Notes: a model not told the origin generated them from the letters alone. DNA of 64,000 nucleotides from Streptomyces sp. WMMC500 (GCF_027497195.1 NZ_CP114905.1:5963001-6027000), one strand, 5' to 3'. Counted from the stretch's first letter, positions 54,035-63,029 are shown. A program made the numbers and translations.

Positions 54035-54709
54035 TCACCGGGGTGGACCGGCGTCGTCAAGGGCGCGCAGGTGATCCGCCAACTGGATCAGCAAGCTCTG
54101 CGCCACCGGGGTGTGGCGGTACAGGAGGACCGGTGGGGAGGCGAAGTCGCCGAGTACGTGAGGGTTGGGGCGTACCCTCCGCGACATCCTCGCCAGCGTG
54201 ACGCAGAACCTCGACACGTCCACCCTGCTCTCGTGGAACTCCTCCGGAGACACCCCGTAGAAGCAGCCGGGACCCAGCGACAGGTCCTCAAGCTCGTCCA
54301 ACTCCGCGACGTTCTCCGTTCGTTTGAGCGCAGACTGCCGGCCCGCCCGCTCCGCCCGGTACAGCGGGCCCCGCAGGGACGACGGTGCGGTGGTCGCGCT
54401 GTCGAACCGGCGGTTCCGTAACTCTCCGTCGATGACGAGGCTTTCGAGCGCGTACGCGTGCCGGTGCACGGCCAGGGCCGGTTCGTGCGGGCGCCGTTCG
54501 CCGCGCGGCCAGCAGTGCAGGAAGTACCCCCGGCCCGCATGGTCTCTGGCCACTTCGAGCCGGAAGAAGCCCAGCGGGTGCCACAGGGCGGGAAGGCGCG
54601 CGAGGTCCAGCCGCCCGGCCAGCTCGCCGAGCGCGGCGACGACTCCGGCGGCGTCGTGAGCGTCGTAGGCCGCGGCGAGCACGGGAGCGACGGACTCGTC
54701 GCCGGACAT
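54035..54709 (-). CDS. hypothetical protein, possibly cupin-like
   Basis: The 224-residue product is not firmly recognised. The central part PALAVHRHAYALESLVIDGE and the following ELRNRRFDS resemble a metal-binding cupin strand with an HxH pair. A later FHESRVDVSRFCVTLARMS could be the second cupin half. No signal peptide or membrane segment is seen. The start at 54709 is chosen for the GGAGA ribosome binding site; the frame is open further upstream to 54799. The 3' end abuts the tandem repeat downstream of tmRNA. Small-molecule binding or oxygenase roles are speculative. Confidence 0.6.
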   Translation of the reverse strand: MSGDESVAPVLAAAYDAHDAAGVVAALGELAGRLDLARLPALWHPLGFFRLEVARDHAGRGYFLHCWPRGERRPHEPALAVHRHAYALESLVIDGELRNRRFDSATTAPSSLRGPLYRAERAGRQSALKRTENVAELDELEDLSLGPGCFYGVSPEEFHESRVDVSRFCVTLARMSRRVRPNPHVLGDFASPPVLLYRHTPVAQSLLIQLADHLRALDDAGPPR

Positions 54710-54836
54710 CGAGGTCTCCGGGGCGTGGGGAGGTGGACCGTCTGTCTGGGGCGCGTTCACTATGCAAGTAGTTCTCGGCCCGGGCAATGGTGTGGGCACG
54801 GGGACCGATCGCTTTCGGACGGGGCAAGGTGCCGGG

Positions 54837-55985
54837 TCAGAGCGGGGGAGGGGTGTCGGGGAGGCGCTCGATGACGAGGAGCGCCGCGTCGTCGGACAAC
54901 TGCCGGCGGGTGTGCCGGAGCAGGTCGGCGCGCAGGGCCGCGACGAGGCCGTCCAGGTCGACGGCGGCGTGGCGGGCGGCGCTGCCGGCGAGGGGGAAGT
55001 ACACGCCGTGCTCGTCGCGGGCCTCGATGAACCCGTCGGTGTAGAGCAGCAGCCGCTCGCCCGGGCGGAAGGCGATGGTCTGGGGGACCGGCAGCGTGCC
55101 GACGAGCCCGCCGAGCCCGATCGGGAGGCCGGGCCGGGCGGGCGGGTGGCTGGTCACCTGGCCGCCGCCGATCAGCAGCGGCTCGGGGTGGCCCAGGTGC
55201 ACGATGCGGGCGACGGGCTCGTCCGGCGGGATCTCCACCAGCAGAGCGGTGGTGAAACGCTCGCTGAAGGCCTCCGACGGGTCGTCGCGGTCGATCTCCC
55301 GCTGCGCCGTCTCCTCCATGCGCCCGGCGACCTCCCCGATCGTCGGCTCACGGTGCGCGGCCTCGCGGAAACACCCGGTCAGCACGGCGGACACGCCGAC
55401 GGCGGGCAGCCCCTTGCCCCGTACGTCGCCGATGAGCACCCGCGCGCCGAACGGGGTGTGCAGCGCCTCGTACAGATCCCCGCCGATCTGCGCCTCCGCC
55501 TCGGCGGCGAGGTAGACGCTGCGCAGCGCGAGCCGGCCGATGCGGGGCGGCGGCGGGCGCAGCAGCGCGAGCTGCGCGGCCGCGGCCACCGACCGGACCT
55601 GCTTCAGCTCTCTCTCGCGCTTTCTCCGGATGACGGCGGCGGCGATGCTCGCCAGGCCCACGGCGGCGGCCGACGCGAGGGCCATGTCCGCGCTGAGGTC
55701 ACCCCAGAGGTCGTGGTACAGGTGCGTCGCCACCGTCAGCCCGACCGCGACGAGGGCGACCGCGGCGGTGGCCAGGACGGAGATGGTCGCCGCGGCCACC
55801 ACGGGCGCGGCGACCAGCAGCGGCGCGGTCCGGGTCGAGGCGGGGGTGGAGAGGTCGATGATCACCGCGACCACGATGATCAGCACGGGGAACAGGACGC
55901 GGGGGATCCGGGACGCGCCGGGTGGTGCGTGGGCCTCGGCGCCTCCGACATCGCGGCGGTGGCCGCGGTGCGGCGGGAGTCGCAT
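54837..55985 (-). CDS. membrane PP2C/SpoIIE-type serine phosphatase
   Basis: This 382-residue protein has three or four N-terminal membrane helices (about 28-120), a short charged helix (RRKRERELKQVRSVAAAAQL), and a PP2C-SpoIIE domain (about 150-378). The phosphatase motifs are AQIGGDLYEA, VLIGDVRGKGLPA, GHPEPLLIG, LLLYTDGFIEAR and LSDDAALLVI, whose Asp residues bind the metal pair. Such Streptomyces phosphatases often act on anti-anti-sigma factors. No anti-sigma gene is adjacent, so the target is unknown. It reads on the same strand as the Crp-like gene, 111 bp downstream of it. Confidence 0.9.
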   Translation of the reverse strand: MRLPPHRGHRRDVGGAEAHAPPGASRIPRVLFPVLIIVVAVIIDLSTPASTRTAPLLVAAPVVAAATISVLATAAVALVAVGLTVATHLYHDLWGDLSADMALASAAAVGLASIAAAVIRRKRERELKQVRSVAAAAQLALLRPPPPRIGRLALRSVYLAAEAEAQIGGDLYEALHTPFGARVLIGDVRGKGLPAVGVSAVLTGCFREAAHREPTIGEVAGRMEETAQREIDRDDPSEAFSERFTTALLVEIPPDEPVARIVHLGHPEPLLIGGGQVTSHPPARPGLPIGLGGLVGTLPVPQTIAFRPGERLLLYTDGFIEARDEHGVYFPLAGSAARHAAVDLDGLVAALRADLLRHTRRQLSDDAALLVIERLPDTPPPL

Positions 55986-56096
55986 GGCGAGGGCGTCCTT
56001 CGGTTGGTTTAGTCCTTATGTCCTGATTATTCGAGACTAGGTCACGGTAGGGGAGGCGACGCGACCGTGCGACCCGATCGGGGCGGGGCAGTGCTC

Positions 56097-56891
56097 TCAG
56101 TGGTGTTCCGGCGCGGCCCGTAGCGCCAGGGTCTCCGGGGCGAGGATCTCCACCTCGCCGCGGGCGTACGTCAGCAGGCCGTCGCGGCGGAGTCCCGACA
56201 GCGCGCGGTTGAGCGTGACGCGGGTGACCCCGAGGTGGTCGGCCAGGGGCTGCTGGCCGCCGGGGAGGGGGACGCGGGAGGAGCGGAGCCGCGCGGCTTC
56301 CGCCAGCAGCCAGGCCGCGAGCCGGGCGGACGCGGGGAGGGTCGCCGTCGCGGTGAAGCGGGTCTGCTGGTCGCGGGCCTGGGCGGCGAGGGTCCGCAGG
56401 ACGTGGGCGCGTACGGCGGTGGCGTCGTCGACGAGCGCGAGGAAGTCGGCCCGGGGCAGGCTGCGTACGGTGCAGGGGGTGACGGCGGTGAGCGTCGCGG
56501 TGTGGCCGCGGTCGTCGATCACCGCGACCTTGTCCAGCGCACACGGCCCCGCCCAGGCCCCGACCCGTACGACCCGCCCGGCCGCGGACACGACGGTGGC
56601 GGCGACCCGGCCGTCGAGGAGGAGCAGCAGGTGCCCGGCCGGCTCGCCGGCCGCGCGCAGCACCTCGCCGGCGGCGTACCGGCGCGGGACGGAGCGCTGC
56701 CAGAGCGCGTGCAGCCGGGCCGGGGGGAGGCCGCGGAGCAGCGGGACGGCGTGGAGGGCGGCCGGTGCCTCGGGCGCGGCGTCCGGGTCCGCGGGCTGCC
56801 CGCCGGGCGTGCCGGCGGCCGGTGTCGGCGGGGTCGTGTCCGCCTCCGGCGGCGTGCCGTTGCGTGTATCGGGCGATACAGATCCCCTCAC
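56097..56891 (-). CDS. Crp/Fnr family transcription regulator
   Basis: The 264-residue product has a cyclic-nucleotide-binding-like beta-roll (about 45-155, AAGEVLRAAGEPAGHLLLLLDG) and a long dimer helix. A winged helix (about 200-260) carries PLADHLGVTRVTLNRALSGLR as recognition helix. The phosphate-binding cassette residues of true CRP are not evident, so the ligand is unclear. The first 40 residues are Pro/Ala-rich and may be untranslated if a later start is used. The palindrome TGTATCGGGCGATACA lies inside the first codons of the longest form and between it and the divergent YciI-like gene, suggesting autoregulation. Confidence 0.88.
   Translation of the reverse strand: MRGSVSPDTRNGTPPEADTTPPTPAAGTPGGQPADPDAAPEAPAALHAVPLLRGLPPARLHALWQRSVPRRYAAGEVLRAAGEPAGHLLLLLDGRVAATVVSAAGRVVRVGAWAGPCALDKVAVIDDRGHTATLTAVTPCTVRSLPRADFLALVDDATAVRAHVLRTLAAQARDQQTRFTATATLPASARLAAWLLAEAARLRSSRVPLPGGQQPLADHLGVTRVTLNRALSGLRRDGLLTYARGEVEILAPETLALRAAPEHH
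56865..56880. promoter_or_regulatory. 16-bp palindrome, candidate Crp/Fnr-type operator
   Basis: TGTATCGGGCGATACA has perfect 6-bp arms and a 4-bp centre, the spacing of FNR-class sites. It lies between the divergent Crp-like and YciI-like genes. Confidence 0.55.
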
Positions 56892-56902
56892 ACCCCCGAC
56901 CG

Positions 56903-56908
56903 TACCGT
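56903..56908 (+). promoter_or_regulatory. -10 box TACCGT before the YciI-like gene
   Basis: The hexamer ends 6 bases before ATG 56915, so transcription probably starts at the start codon. Confidence 0.5.
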
Positions 56909-56914
56909 CGCCCC

Positions 56915-57175
56915 ATGCTCGTACTCGAACTGCGCTTCGCCGCCACCCCCGCCCGTCTCGACGCCCGGCCCGCCCACCGTGACCGGCTCCACCGCCTCCA
57001 CCGCGACAAGACCCTCCTCGCCGCCGGCCCCTGGGCCGACGACTCCGGGGCCCTGCTCGTCTTCGACACGACCCGCGACCGGCTCGACGCGATCATGGCC
57101 GACGACCCCTACTACCGCACCCCCGGCGTCGAGGTCGTCGGCGTCCGCGAGTGGACCCCCGTCGTCGGCCCTTGA
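56915..57175 (+). CDS. YciI family protein
   Basis: The 86-residue product has the YciI/muconolactone isomerase-like ferredoxin fold: a first strand LVLELRF, the conserved HRDRLHRLHRDKTLLAAGPW with the His of this family, LLVFDTTRDRLDAIMADDPY and a final strand VREWTPV. YciI-like proteins are small dimeric enzymes or binding proteins with mostly unknown substrates. It is divergent from the Crp-like gene and 41 bp before an MFS gene on the same strand. Confidence 0.88.
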   Translation: MLVLELRFAATPARLDARPAHRDRLHRLHRDKTLLAAGPWADDSGALLVFDTTRDRLDAIMADDPYYRTPGVEVVGVREWTPVVGP

Positions 57176-57216
57176 CCTCTTGACCTCGACCGCGGTTCAC
57201 CCGGCACGCTGTCGGC

Positions 57217-58542
57217 GTGACCCGTCCCCTCGTCCCGCGCGCCTACCGGCCCGTGCTCGCGCACCCGCGGCTGCGCCGGCTGCTGCCCGCCTTCGTGGCC
57301 TCGGACTTCGGCGGCGGCATGAGCATGGTCGCGGTGGCGTGGCTGGCGATCGTCATCGCCCCGGACGGCAGCGAGGGCCTGCTCGTCGGGGCCGCGCTCG
57401 CCGCGTACGCGCTGCCCGGGGCGGCGGGCGTGCTGCTGCTCGGGCGGTGGCTGCGGAAGCTGCCCGCGCGCCGGCTGCTCATGGCCAACTGCGCGCTGCG
57501 CGGCACCCTGTTGGGCTGCGTGCCGCTGGCCTGGGGCGTCGGAGTCCTGGATCCCGTGACGTACGTCGTGCTGCTCGGCTGCTCGTCGGTGCTGACCGCG
57601 TGGGGCAACGCGGGGAAGTTCACGCTGGTCGGCGAGCTGCTGCCGGAGCAGCACCGACTGGCCGCCAACGCCCTTCTCGGCGCGAGCATGTCCACGAGCA
57701 TCGTCGCCGGCCCGGCCGTGGCCGGGTTCCTCGCCACGGCCGTCAGCCCGGCGTGGATCGTCGGCCTGGACGCGCTGACGTACCTGCTGCTCGCCGTGCA
57801 GACGGCGCGGCTGGGGCCCGGCGCCGAGGAGTCCCCGGAGGCGCCCCGCAAGCCCCCCGCCGGTCGCGGGCTGCGGCTGCTGGCCAGGCAGCGTGAACTG
57901 CTCGCGATCCTCATCCTCACCTGGCTGTTCTTCGCCCTCTACGGCCCCGTCGAGGTCGCCCTTCCGCTGTACGTCACCGGGGAGCTCGACGGCGACGCCG
58001 GGCTCCTCGGCCTGTTCTGGACCGCCTTCGGCGTCGGCGCGGTCGTCGGCGGGCTGACCGTCGGCGCGCTGCGGCGGCTGCCGCTGTGGCCGGTGACGCT
58101 CGGCATCGTCGCGGGCTGGGGTGCGACGCTGCTGCTGCCGTACGGGCTCGGGGCCGGGACCGCGGGTGCGATGGCCTGCTTCGCGCTGGGCGGCGCGGTG
58201 TACGGCCCGTACCCGGCGCTGTCGTTCACCCTCTTCCAGAACCGCACCCCCGAGGGGTGGCTGACCACGGTGCTCGCGGCGCGCGGCGCGGTGCTGCTCA
58301 CGTCGACGCCGGTCGGGGCGGCGCTCGGGGGGCCGCTGGTCGCGGCGGTCGGGCCGCGGGCGGTGCTGGCGGGGTCGGGGGCGGCGACGGTGGGGGTGGC
58401 GGTGGTGGGCGCGGGGGTGTGGCTGGCGTCGCGGGGGGCGCGGCCGGTGGCGGCGGGGGCCGCGGGGGGAGAGGCGGGCGGGGCCGGAGGCGGGAAGGGG
58501 GCCGGCGCCGCGGCCGGAGACGCCGCCGGCGACTCGCCCTGA
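57217..58542 (+). CDS. MFS transporter
   Basis: The 441-residue product has about ten to twelve hydrophobic helices. An MFS-like loop after helix 2 (GRWLRKLPARRLLMANCALRG) and the enterobactin-exporter-like pattern LTAWGNAGKFTLVGELLPEQ point to the DHA-type efflux group. A Gly/Ala-rich cytoplasmic tail of about 45 residues closes it. Substrate is unknown. The GTG start at 57217 follows the YciI-like gene by 41 bp. It converges with the second MFS gene with 49 bp between stops. Confidence 0.85.
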   Translation: MTRPLVPRAYRPVLAHPRLRRLLPAFVASDFGGGMSMVAVAWLAIVIAPDGSEGLLVGAALAAYALPGAAGVLLLGRWLRKLPARRLLMANCALRGTLLGCVPLAWGVGVLDPVTYVVLLGCSSVLTAWGNAGKFTLVGELLPEQHRLAANALLGASMSTSIVAGPAVAGFLATAVSPAWIVGLDALTYLLLAVQTARLGPGAEESPEAPRKPPAGRGLRLLARQRELLAILILTWLFFALYGPVEVALPLYVTGELDGDAGLLGLFWTAFGVGAVVGGLTVGALRRLPLWPVTLGIVAGWGATLLLPYGLGAGTAGAMACFALGGAVYGPYPALSFTLFQNRTPEGWLTTVLAARGAVLLTSTPVGAALGGPLVAAVGPRAVLAGSGAATVGVAVVGAGVWLASRGARPVAAGAAGGEAGGAGGGKGAGAAAGDAAGDSP

Positions 58543-58591
58543 CTCCGGGCGAGAGTCCGGCACGCGGGACGGGGGGCGGGGACCGCGGGTG

Positions 58592-59884
58592 TCACGGGGC
58601 GGCGGCCCCGGTGTGCGGCGCGGGTACGCGCCCGAGCAGGGTCACTGCGAGCGCGCCCAGCGCCAGCGCACCGCCCAGCCACAGCACCGACCGCGTGCCG
58701 AACCCGTCCACCATCCGGCCGCCCGTGAACGCCCCCAGGGCGATGGCCCCGTTGAACACGGCCACGAACAGCGACGTCGCGCCCTCCCGGGCCCGCGGCG
58801 CGGCAAGGCCCAGCCAGGTCTGCGTACTCACCGACACACCGCCGTAGGCCAGCCCCCACACGACCAACAGGACCGCCGCACCCGCCACCGACAGCCCGGC
58901 CGGCGGCACGAGCAGCATGGCGGCGGCGAGCGTGCCGCCGATCACCAGCACGGTGCCGCGCAGCCGCCGGCCCACGCGGGCGCCGGCGGCGAAGTTGCCG
59001 GCGATACCGGCGATTCCGTACGCCAGGAGGAGGGCGCCGATCAGCGACGCCCCGACGCCCGCGAGGTCCTCCAGGATGGGGCGTACATAGGTGTATGCGG
59101 CGAAGTGGCCCGTCACCAGCAGGAACACCACGGCGAGCCCGGTGGCCACCCGGGCGTTGCCGACCAGCCGCAGCACCCCGCCGAGCGCGACCGCCTCCTC
59201 GGCGGGCAGCGGCGGCAGCAGCACGGCCATGGCCGCGGTCACGAGCAGCGCCAGCCCGCCGACGGCGAGGAACGCGGCGCGCCAGCCGAGGAGTTCACCG
59301 ACGTACGCACCGGCAGGTACGCCGACGACCGAGGCGACGGCGACGCCGCTGAAGATCAGGGAGGTCGCCGCCCCGACGGACCGGGACGGCACCAGCCGCA
59401 CCCCCAGCCCGCCGGCGAGGGACCACACGCCCCCGAGCGCGACGCCGACGAGCACGCGGGCCGCCATCATGACCGCGAAGTCCGGCGACCAGGCGGCGAG
59501 CGCGCTGGCGGCGGCCAGGAGCGCCATCAGGGAGCAGAGGACGAGGCGCCGGTCGAGCCGGCCGACCGCGGCGGTGACGAGCGGGGCGGAGAAGGCGGCG
59601 ATCAGGCCGGTGACGGTGAGCGTCAGTCCGGCCGTACCTTCGCTGACGTACAGCGAACCGCTGAGGGGTGTGAGCAGACCGACCGGCAGCATCTCGGACG
59701 TGACCACGGTGAAGGTGCCGGCCGCCACGGTCGCCACGGCGGCCCACCCGCCGGTGGGGGAGGGCGGCGGCGCGGCGGTGGGGGAGGGGGCGTGCGCGGC
59801 GGTGGGTGCGGACAGCTCGTCGACTTTTGCCATGGCCTCAGCCAAGCCGGGCGGGAGGGAGGGGAACAAGCGTGAAGTGTTCAT
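58592..59884 (-). CDS. MFS transporter, DHA1 (AraJ/NepI-like) family
   Basis: The 430-residue form has twelve predicted helices starting at WAAVATVAAGTFTVVTSEMLPVGLL, the hallmark opening of the AraJ/NepI/YdhP branch. The loop GRLDRRLVLCSLM follows helix 2 and AARVLVGVALGGVWSL is helix 4. Likely substrates are sugars, nucleosides or drugs. The start is uncertain: ATG 59884 or ATG 59833, since neither has a good ribosome binding site. It is divergent from a LysR gene 43 bp away, the classical regulator-target layout. Confidence 0.87.
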   Translation of the reverse strand: MNTSRLFPSLPPGLAEAMAKVDELSAPTAAHAPSPTAAPPPSPTGGWAAVATVAAGTFTVVTSEMLPVGLLTPLSGSLYVSEGTAGLTLTVTGLIAAFSAPLVTAAVGRLDRRLVLCSLMALLAAASALAAWSPDFAVMMAARVLVGVALGGVWSLAGGLGVRLVPSRSVGAATSLIFSGVAVASVVGVPAGAYVGELLGWRAAFLAVGGLALLVTAAMAVLLPPLPAEEAVALGGVLRLVGNARVATGLAVVFLLVTGHFAAYTYVRPILEDLAGVGASLIGALLLAYGIAGIAGNFAAGARVGRRLRGTVLVIGGTLAAAMLLVPPAGLSVAGAAVLLVVWGLAYGGVSVSTQTWLGLAAPRAREGATSLFVAVFNGAIALGAFTGGRMVDGFGTRSVLWLGGALALGALAVTLLGRVPAPHTGAAAP

Positions 59885-59927
59885 GCTTCTATGAGGTGGA
59901 CTAATCAAACGGCGGGGGCGTACGCGC

Positions 59928-60866
59928 ATGGCGATCACGGGCGAGGGGGCAAGCGGCGGTGGTCAGGCGGCCTCGGGCAGGGTGGAGATCCGCGAGCTGG
60001 AGTGCTTCCTGATCCTCGCGGAGGAGCTGCACTTCGGACGTACCGGCGAACGACTTTATGTATCCCAGGGCCGGGTCAGTCAGCTCATCCGCGCGCTGGA
60101 ACACCGCGTCGGCGCGCGCCTGGTGGACCGCACCAGCCGCCGGGTCCGGCTCACCCCGCTCGGCGAGGACTTCCTCGCCGACCTCCGCCCGGCGTACGCG
60201 GCGGTGCGGGCGGCGGTCGACGACGCCCGGGCGGCGGCGCTGGGGATCGGCGGGCCGCTGCGCATCGGGTTTCAGGGGGTGGTGGGGTACGGATTCATGG
60301 ACGTGGTCGCGGAGTTCGAGGACCGGCACCCGGGGTGCACCACCCGGATCACCGAACTCCCGCTCTGCGATCCCTTCGGGGCGCTGCAGCGCGACGAGGT
60401 GGACACGGCGGTGGTGCTGCTGCCGATGGCGGAGCCGACGCTGGTGCTGGGCCCGGTGTTCTCCGTCCAGCCGCAGTACGTGGCCGCCTCCCGCCGCCAC
60501 CCCTTCGCCGCCCGTGCGGAGTTGCGGGCCGAGGACCTGGCCACGACCCCGCTGATCGGCGTGACCGCACCGGCCCCGCCCTACTGGCGCGAGGCCCAGG
60601 CCCCGACGCACACCCCGTCGGGCACGCCGGTCCCGCGGGGGCCGGCGGTGGGCACGCTGCAGGAGGGCTTGTCGCTGGTGGCGGCGAACCGGGGGGTGAT
60701 GCTGCTGTGCCGCCCGACGGCGGAGCACCACCCGCGGGGGGATGTGGTGTACGTGCCGGTGAGGGGGCTGCGGGACTCGGCGCTGGGGCTGGTGTGGCGG
60801 GGGGACGGGGAGAACGCGCGAACCCGGGCGTTCGCGGAGGCGGTGAGGGGGGCGGTGGGTGGCTGA
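59928..60866 (+). CDS. LysR family transcription regulator
   Basis: The 312-residue product has an N-terminal winged helix (about 20-80, IRELECFLILAEELHFGRTG and SQGRVSQLIRALEHRVGARL, LVDRTSRRVRLTPLGEDFL) and a periplasmic-binding-like effector domain (about 105-305). It opens with a Gly-rich stretch of 18 residues. It is divergent from the adjacent MFS gene, which it probably controls through the 43-bp gap; a TTTGATTAGT segment (minus strand) there is the only AT-rich candidate site. Confidence 0.92.
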   Translation: MAITGEGASGGGQAASGRVEIRELECFLILAEELHFGRTGERLYVSQGRVSQLIRALEHRVGARLVDRTSRRVRLTPLGEDFLADLRPAYAAVRAAVDDARAAALGIGGPLRIGFQGVVGYGFMDVVAEFEDRHPGCTTRITELPLCDPFGALQRDEVDTAVVLLPMAEPTLVLGPVFSVQPQYVAASRRHPFAARAELRAEDLATTPLIGVTAPAPPYWREAQAPTHTPSGTPVPRGPAVGTLQEGLSLVAANRGVMLLCRPTAEHHPRGDVVYVPVRGLRDSALGLVWRGDGENARTRAFAEAVRGAVGG

Positions 60867-61234
60867 GGGGGGACGTCCGCGCCCACCCCCGTCCCCCTCG
60901 CGGGGTCTCCTCGCGGGTCCCCCCTCGCCGGGTCTCCCGCCGGCCCTCGCGGGCCCCCTCCGGCGACCTGCCCCGGACCCGCCCCGGGTGACCCACCCCT
61001 CCCCACGCCCCGGATGGCCCCGCGGCGGCGGCTGCGCCGCGCGCCCCCCAGGCGGCCGGCGCGGCGCCCCCGGCCCCCGCGCGACCCGCCTGCGCCGCGC
61101 GCCCCCAAGCCGCCCGGCAGCGGCGCCCCCGGCCCTCAGGCGGCCCGCCTGCCGCGCGCCCCCCACGCGGCCCGTCTGCGCCGCGCGCCCCCCAAGCCGC
61201 CCGGCAGCCGCCCGGCGGCGCCCCGCCCCCGCCC
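60867..61234. other. 368-bp GC-rich intergenic region with repeats
   Basis: The region holds no supported gene. The first half is full of CTCGCGGG-type inverted pieces. The second half has CTGCGCCGCGCGCCCCC in three close copies (near 61032, 61090 and 61176) and AAGCCGCCCGGCAG in two (61107-61120, 61193-61206). It lies downstream of both flanking genes (convergent), so a termination or degenerate repeat role is possible. Confidence 0.55.
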
Positions 61235-62887
61235 CTACCTGATGTTCCTCGTGTCCGCCTCCACCTCCGCCAAGTACTCCTCCATCGTCACCGGCCTCCC
61301 CCGCACCCCCGGTCGCCGCTCCCACGGCCGGGGCCCCTCCGGACGCCGGTACTCCACCCCCAGCGCCTCCAGCCGGCCCAAGTGGTGCGTCAACCGGCGC
61401 GCGAAGCCCGCCTCGTCCCGTTCCGGTGCGCACCACACCGTCTCCGCGAACGCGCTCATCCGCGGGAACGCCTGGTAGTCCAGGGCCCGGACGTTGTCGA
61501 TCGCCTCCGTCCACAGGCCGCACTGCGCGCCGATGACCAGGTCCGCCGCCGGCGTGCCCCGCAGTTCCTCCGGGACCGGTTCGAAGGCGTAGACCTCCTC
61601 CACCGGAAGCACTGTGCCCACCGGGACCGGTTCTTCCGGGGCGTCCGAGGCGCGGTAGTCGAGGTAGACCTGGCGGGCCGGGCTGGTGATCACCTGGTGG
61701 CCGTCGCGGGCCGCCCGGACCGCGCCGTGGTTGTCGCGCCACGACACGATCGTCGCGGCGGGCGGCAGGCCGCCCTCCAGGATCTCGTCCCAGCCGAGCA
61801 ACTGCCGTCCGCGCGCCTCCAGATGGTCCGACACCCGGCGGATGAACCAGCTCTGCAGCTCGTCCTCGTTGCGCAGCCCCAGCTCCGCCATCCGCGCCTG
61901 CGCCGCCGGGCTCGCCTTCCACTGGTCCTTCGGGCACTCGTCGCCGCCGACGCAGATGATCGGGCTGGGGAACAGCTCGATCACCTCGTCGAAGACGTGC
62001 CGTACGAAGTCCAGCGTCCCGTCGGAGACGTTGAGGATGTTCGACTTCACACCCCAGCCGGTCTCCACCTCCAACCGCTCCCCGGTGTTGCCCAGTTCGG
62101 GGTACGCCGCGATGGCGGCCTGTGTGTGCCCCGGCACGTCGACCTCCGGGACGACCAGGATGTGCCTCGCCGCCGCGTACGCGACGATCTCGCGGATGTC
62201 GTCGTGCGTGTAGTAGCCGCCGTGCGGCCGGCCGTCGCCCGTCTCGTTCCAGCCGGGCTTCGACTCGGTGCGCCAGGAGCCGATCTCCGTCAGCCGCGGG
62301 TAGCGCTTGATCTCCAGGCGCCAGCCCTGGTCGTCGGTGAGGTGGAAGTGGAGCACGTTCAGCTTGTGCAGGGCCATCTGGTCCAGCACGCGCAGCACGT
62401 CCCTCTTGGTGAAGAAGTGCCTGGCCACGTCCAGCAGGACGCCCCGCCACGCGAACCGCGGCCGGTCCTCGATCTCGACGCAGCCGACGTCCCACGGGCC
62501 CTCGTCGAGCGCGGTACGGCGCAGGGTGTGCGGCGGCAGGAGCTGGCGCAGCGTCTGCACGCCGTAGAAGGCGCCGGCCGGGCCGCCGGCGGCGATGCGG
62601 ATGCCGTCCGGGCTGACCGTCAGGCGGTACGCCTCGGCCCCTGCGCCCACGCCCACGTCCCCGTCCACGCCCCCGCCCCCGTCCCCAGCGGTCAGTTCCT
62701 CGTCCAGCGTCAGCTCTATCCCGCCCCGCCCCGGCGGCAGGGTGCACCCCGTGCCCGGCAGGAGCTGTTCGCGCAGGACGCGGGCGACCGGGGCGAGCGC
62801 CGGATCGGCGACGTGCAGCGGGGTGTCCGGGCCCAGGGCGTACGAACCGGGGCGGGGGGAGCTGCGCGACGGCGTGGGGATGATCAA
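61235..62887 (-). CDS. beta-N-acetylhexosaminidase, GH20
   Basis: The 550-residue enzyme has a GH20b N-domain (about 1-145) and a GH20 barrel with HFHLTDDQGWRLEIKRYP, VVPEVDVPGHTQAAI, and the catalytic pair Asp316-Glu317 in ICVGGDECPKDQW. It removes terminal GlcNAc or GalNAc from chitooligosaccharides or glycans. No signal peptide is seen, so it is probably cytosolic. The TTG start at 62887 is preferred because GGAG lies 8 bases before it. The ATG at 62947 falls inside the repeated operator-like sequence. The divergent ROK gene is the likely regulator. Confidence 0.93.
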   Translation of the reverse strand: MIIPTPSRSSPRPGSYALGPDTPLHVADPALAPVARVLREQLLPGTGCTLPPGRGGIELTLDEELTAGDGGGGVDGDVGVGAGAEAYRLTVSPDGIRIAAGGPAGAFYGVQTLRQLLPPHTLRRTALDEGPWDVGCVEIEDRPRFAWRGVLLDVARHFFTKRDVLRVLDQMALHKLNVLHFHLTDDQGWRLEIKRYPRLTEIGSWRTESKPGWNETGDGRPHGGYYTHDDIREIVAYAAARHILVVPEVDVPGHTQAAIAAYPELGNTGERLEVETGWGVKSNILNVSDGTLDFVRHVFDEVIELFPSPIICVGGDECPKDQWKASPAAQARMAELGLRNEDELQSWFIRRVSDHLEARGRQLLGWDEILEGGLPPAATIVSWRDNHGAVRAARDGHQVITSPARQVYLDYRASDAPEEPVPVGTVLPVEEVYAFEPVPEELRGTPAADLVIGAQCGLWTEAIDNVRALDYQAFPRMSAFAETVWCAPERDEAGFARRLTHHLGRLEALGVEYRRPEGPRPWERRPGVRGRPVTMEEYLAEVEADTRNIR

Positions 62888-62935
62888 GGTCGGTCTCCGT
62901 TCGACGGGTTGACGATCAGCTTCGCCACTCCATAT

Positions 62936-62975
62936 AAAGGGCTCCATCGTAAATATGTAAAGGAGTCCATCGTTA
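62936..62975. promoter_or_regulatory. two direct repeats, candidate ROK operator
   Basis: The 17-bp sequence AAAGGNNTCCATCGTNA occurs at 62936-62952 and 62959-62975, 23 bp apart in the same orientation, within an unusually AT-rich island between the GH20 and ROK genes. Confidence 0.5.
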
Positions 62976-63029
62976 GTCGTTCGCGGCTGGTCGACGGACG
63001 ACCCGTGGGCTCGGGAGGGGCGTCACGCA

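Noticed and set aside
60867..61234. Possible coding frames or transposon remnant in the GC-rich repeats
   Set aside because: No transposase motif, terminal inverted repeats or target duplication are visible; the frames are compositional artefacts.
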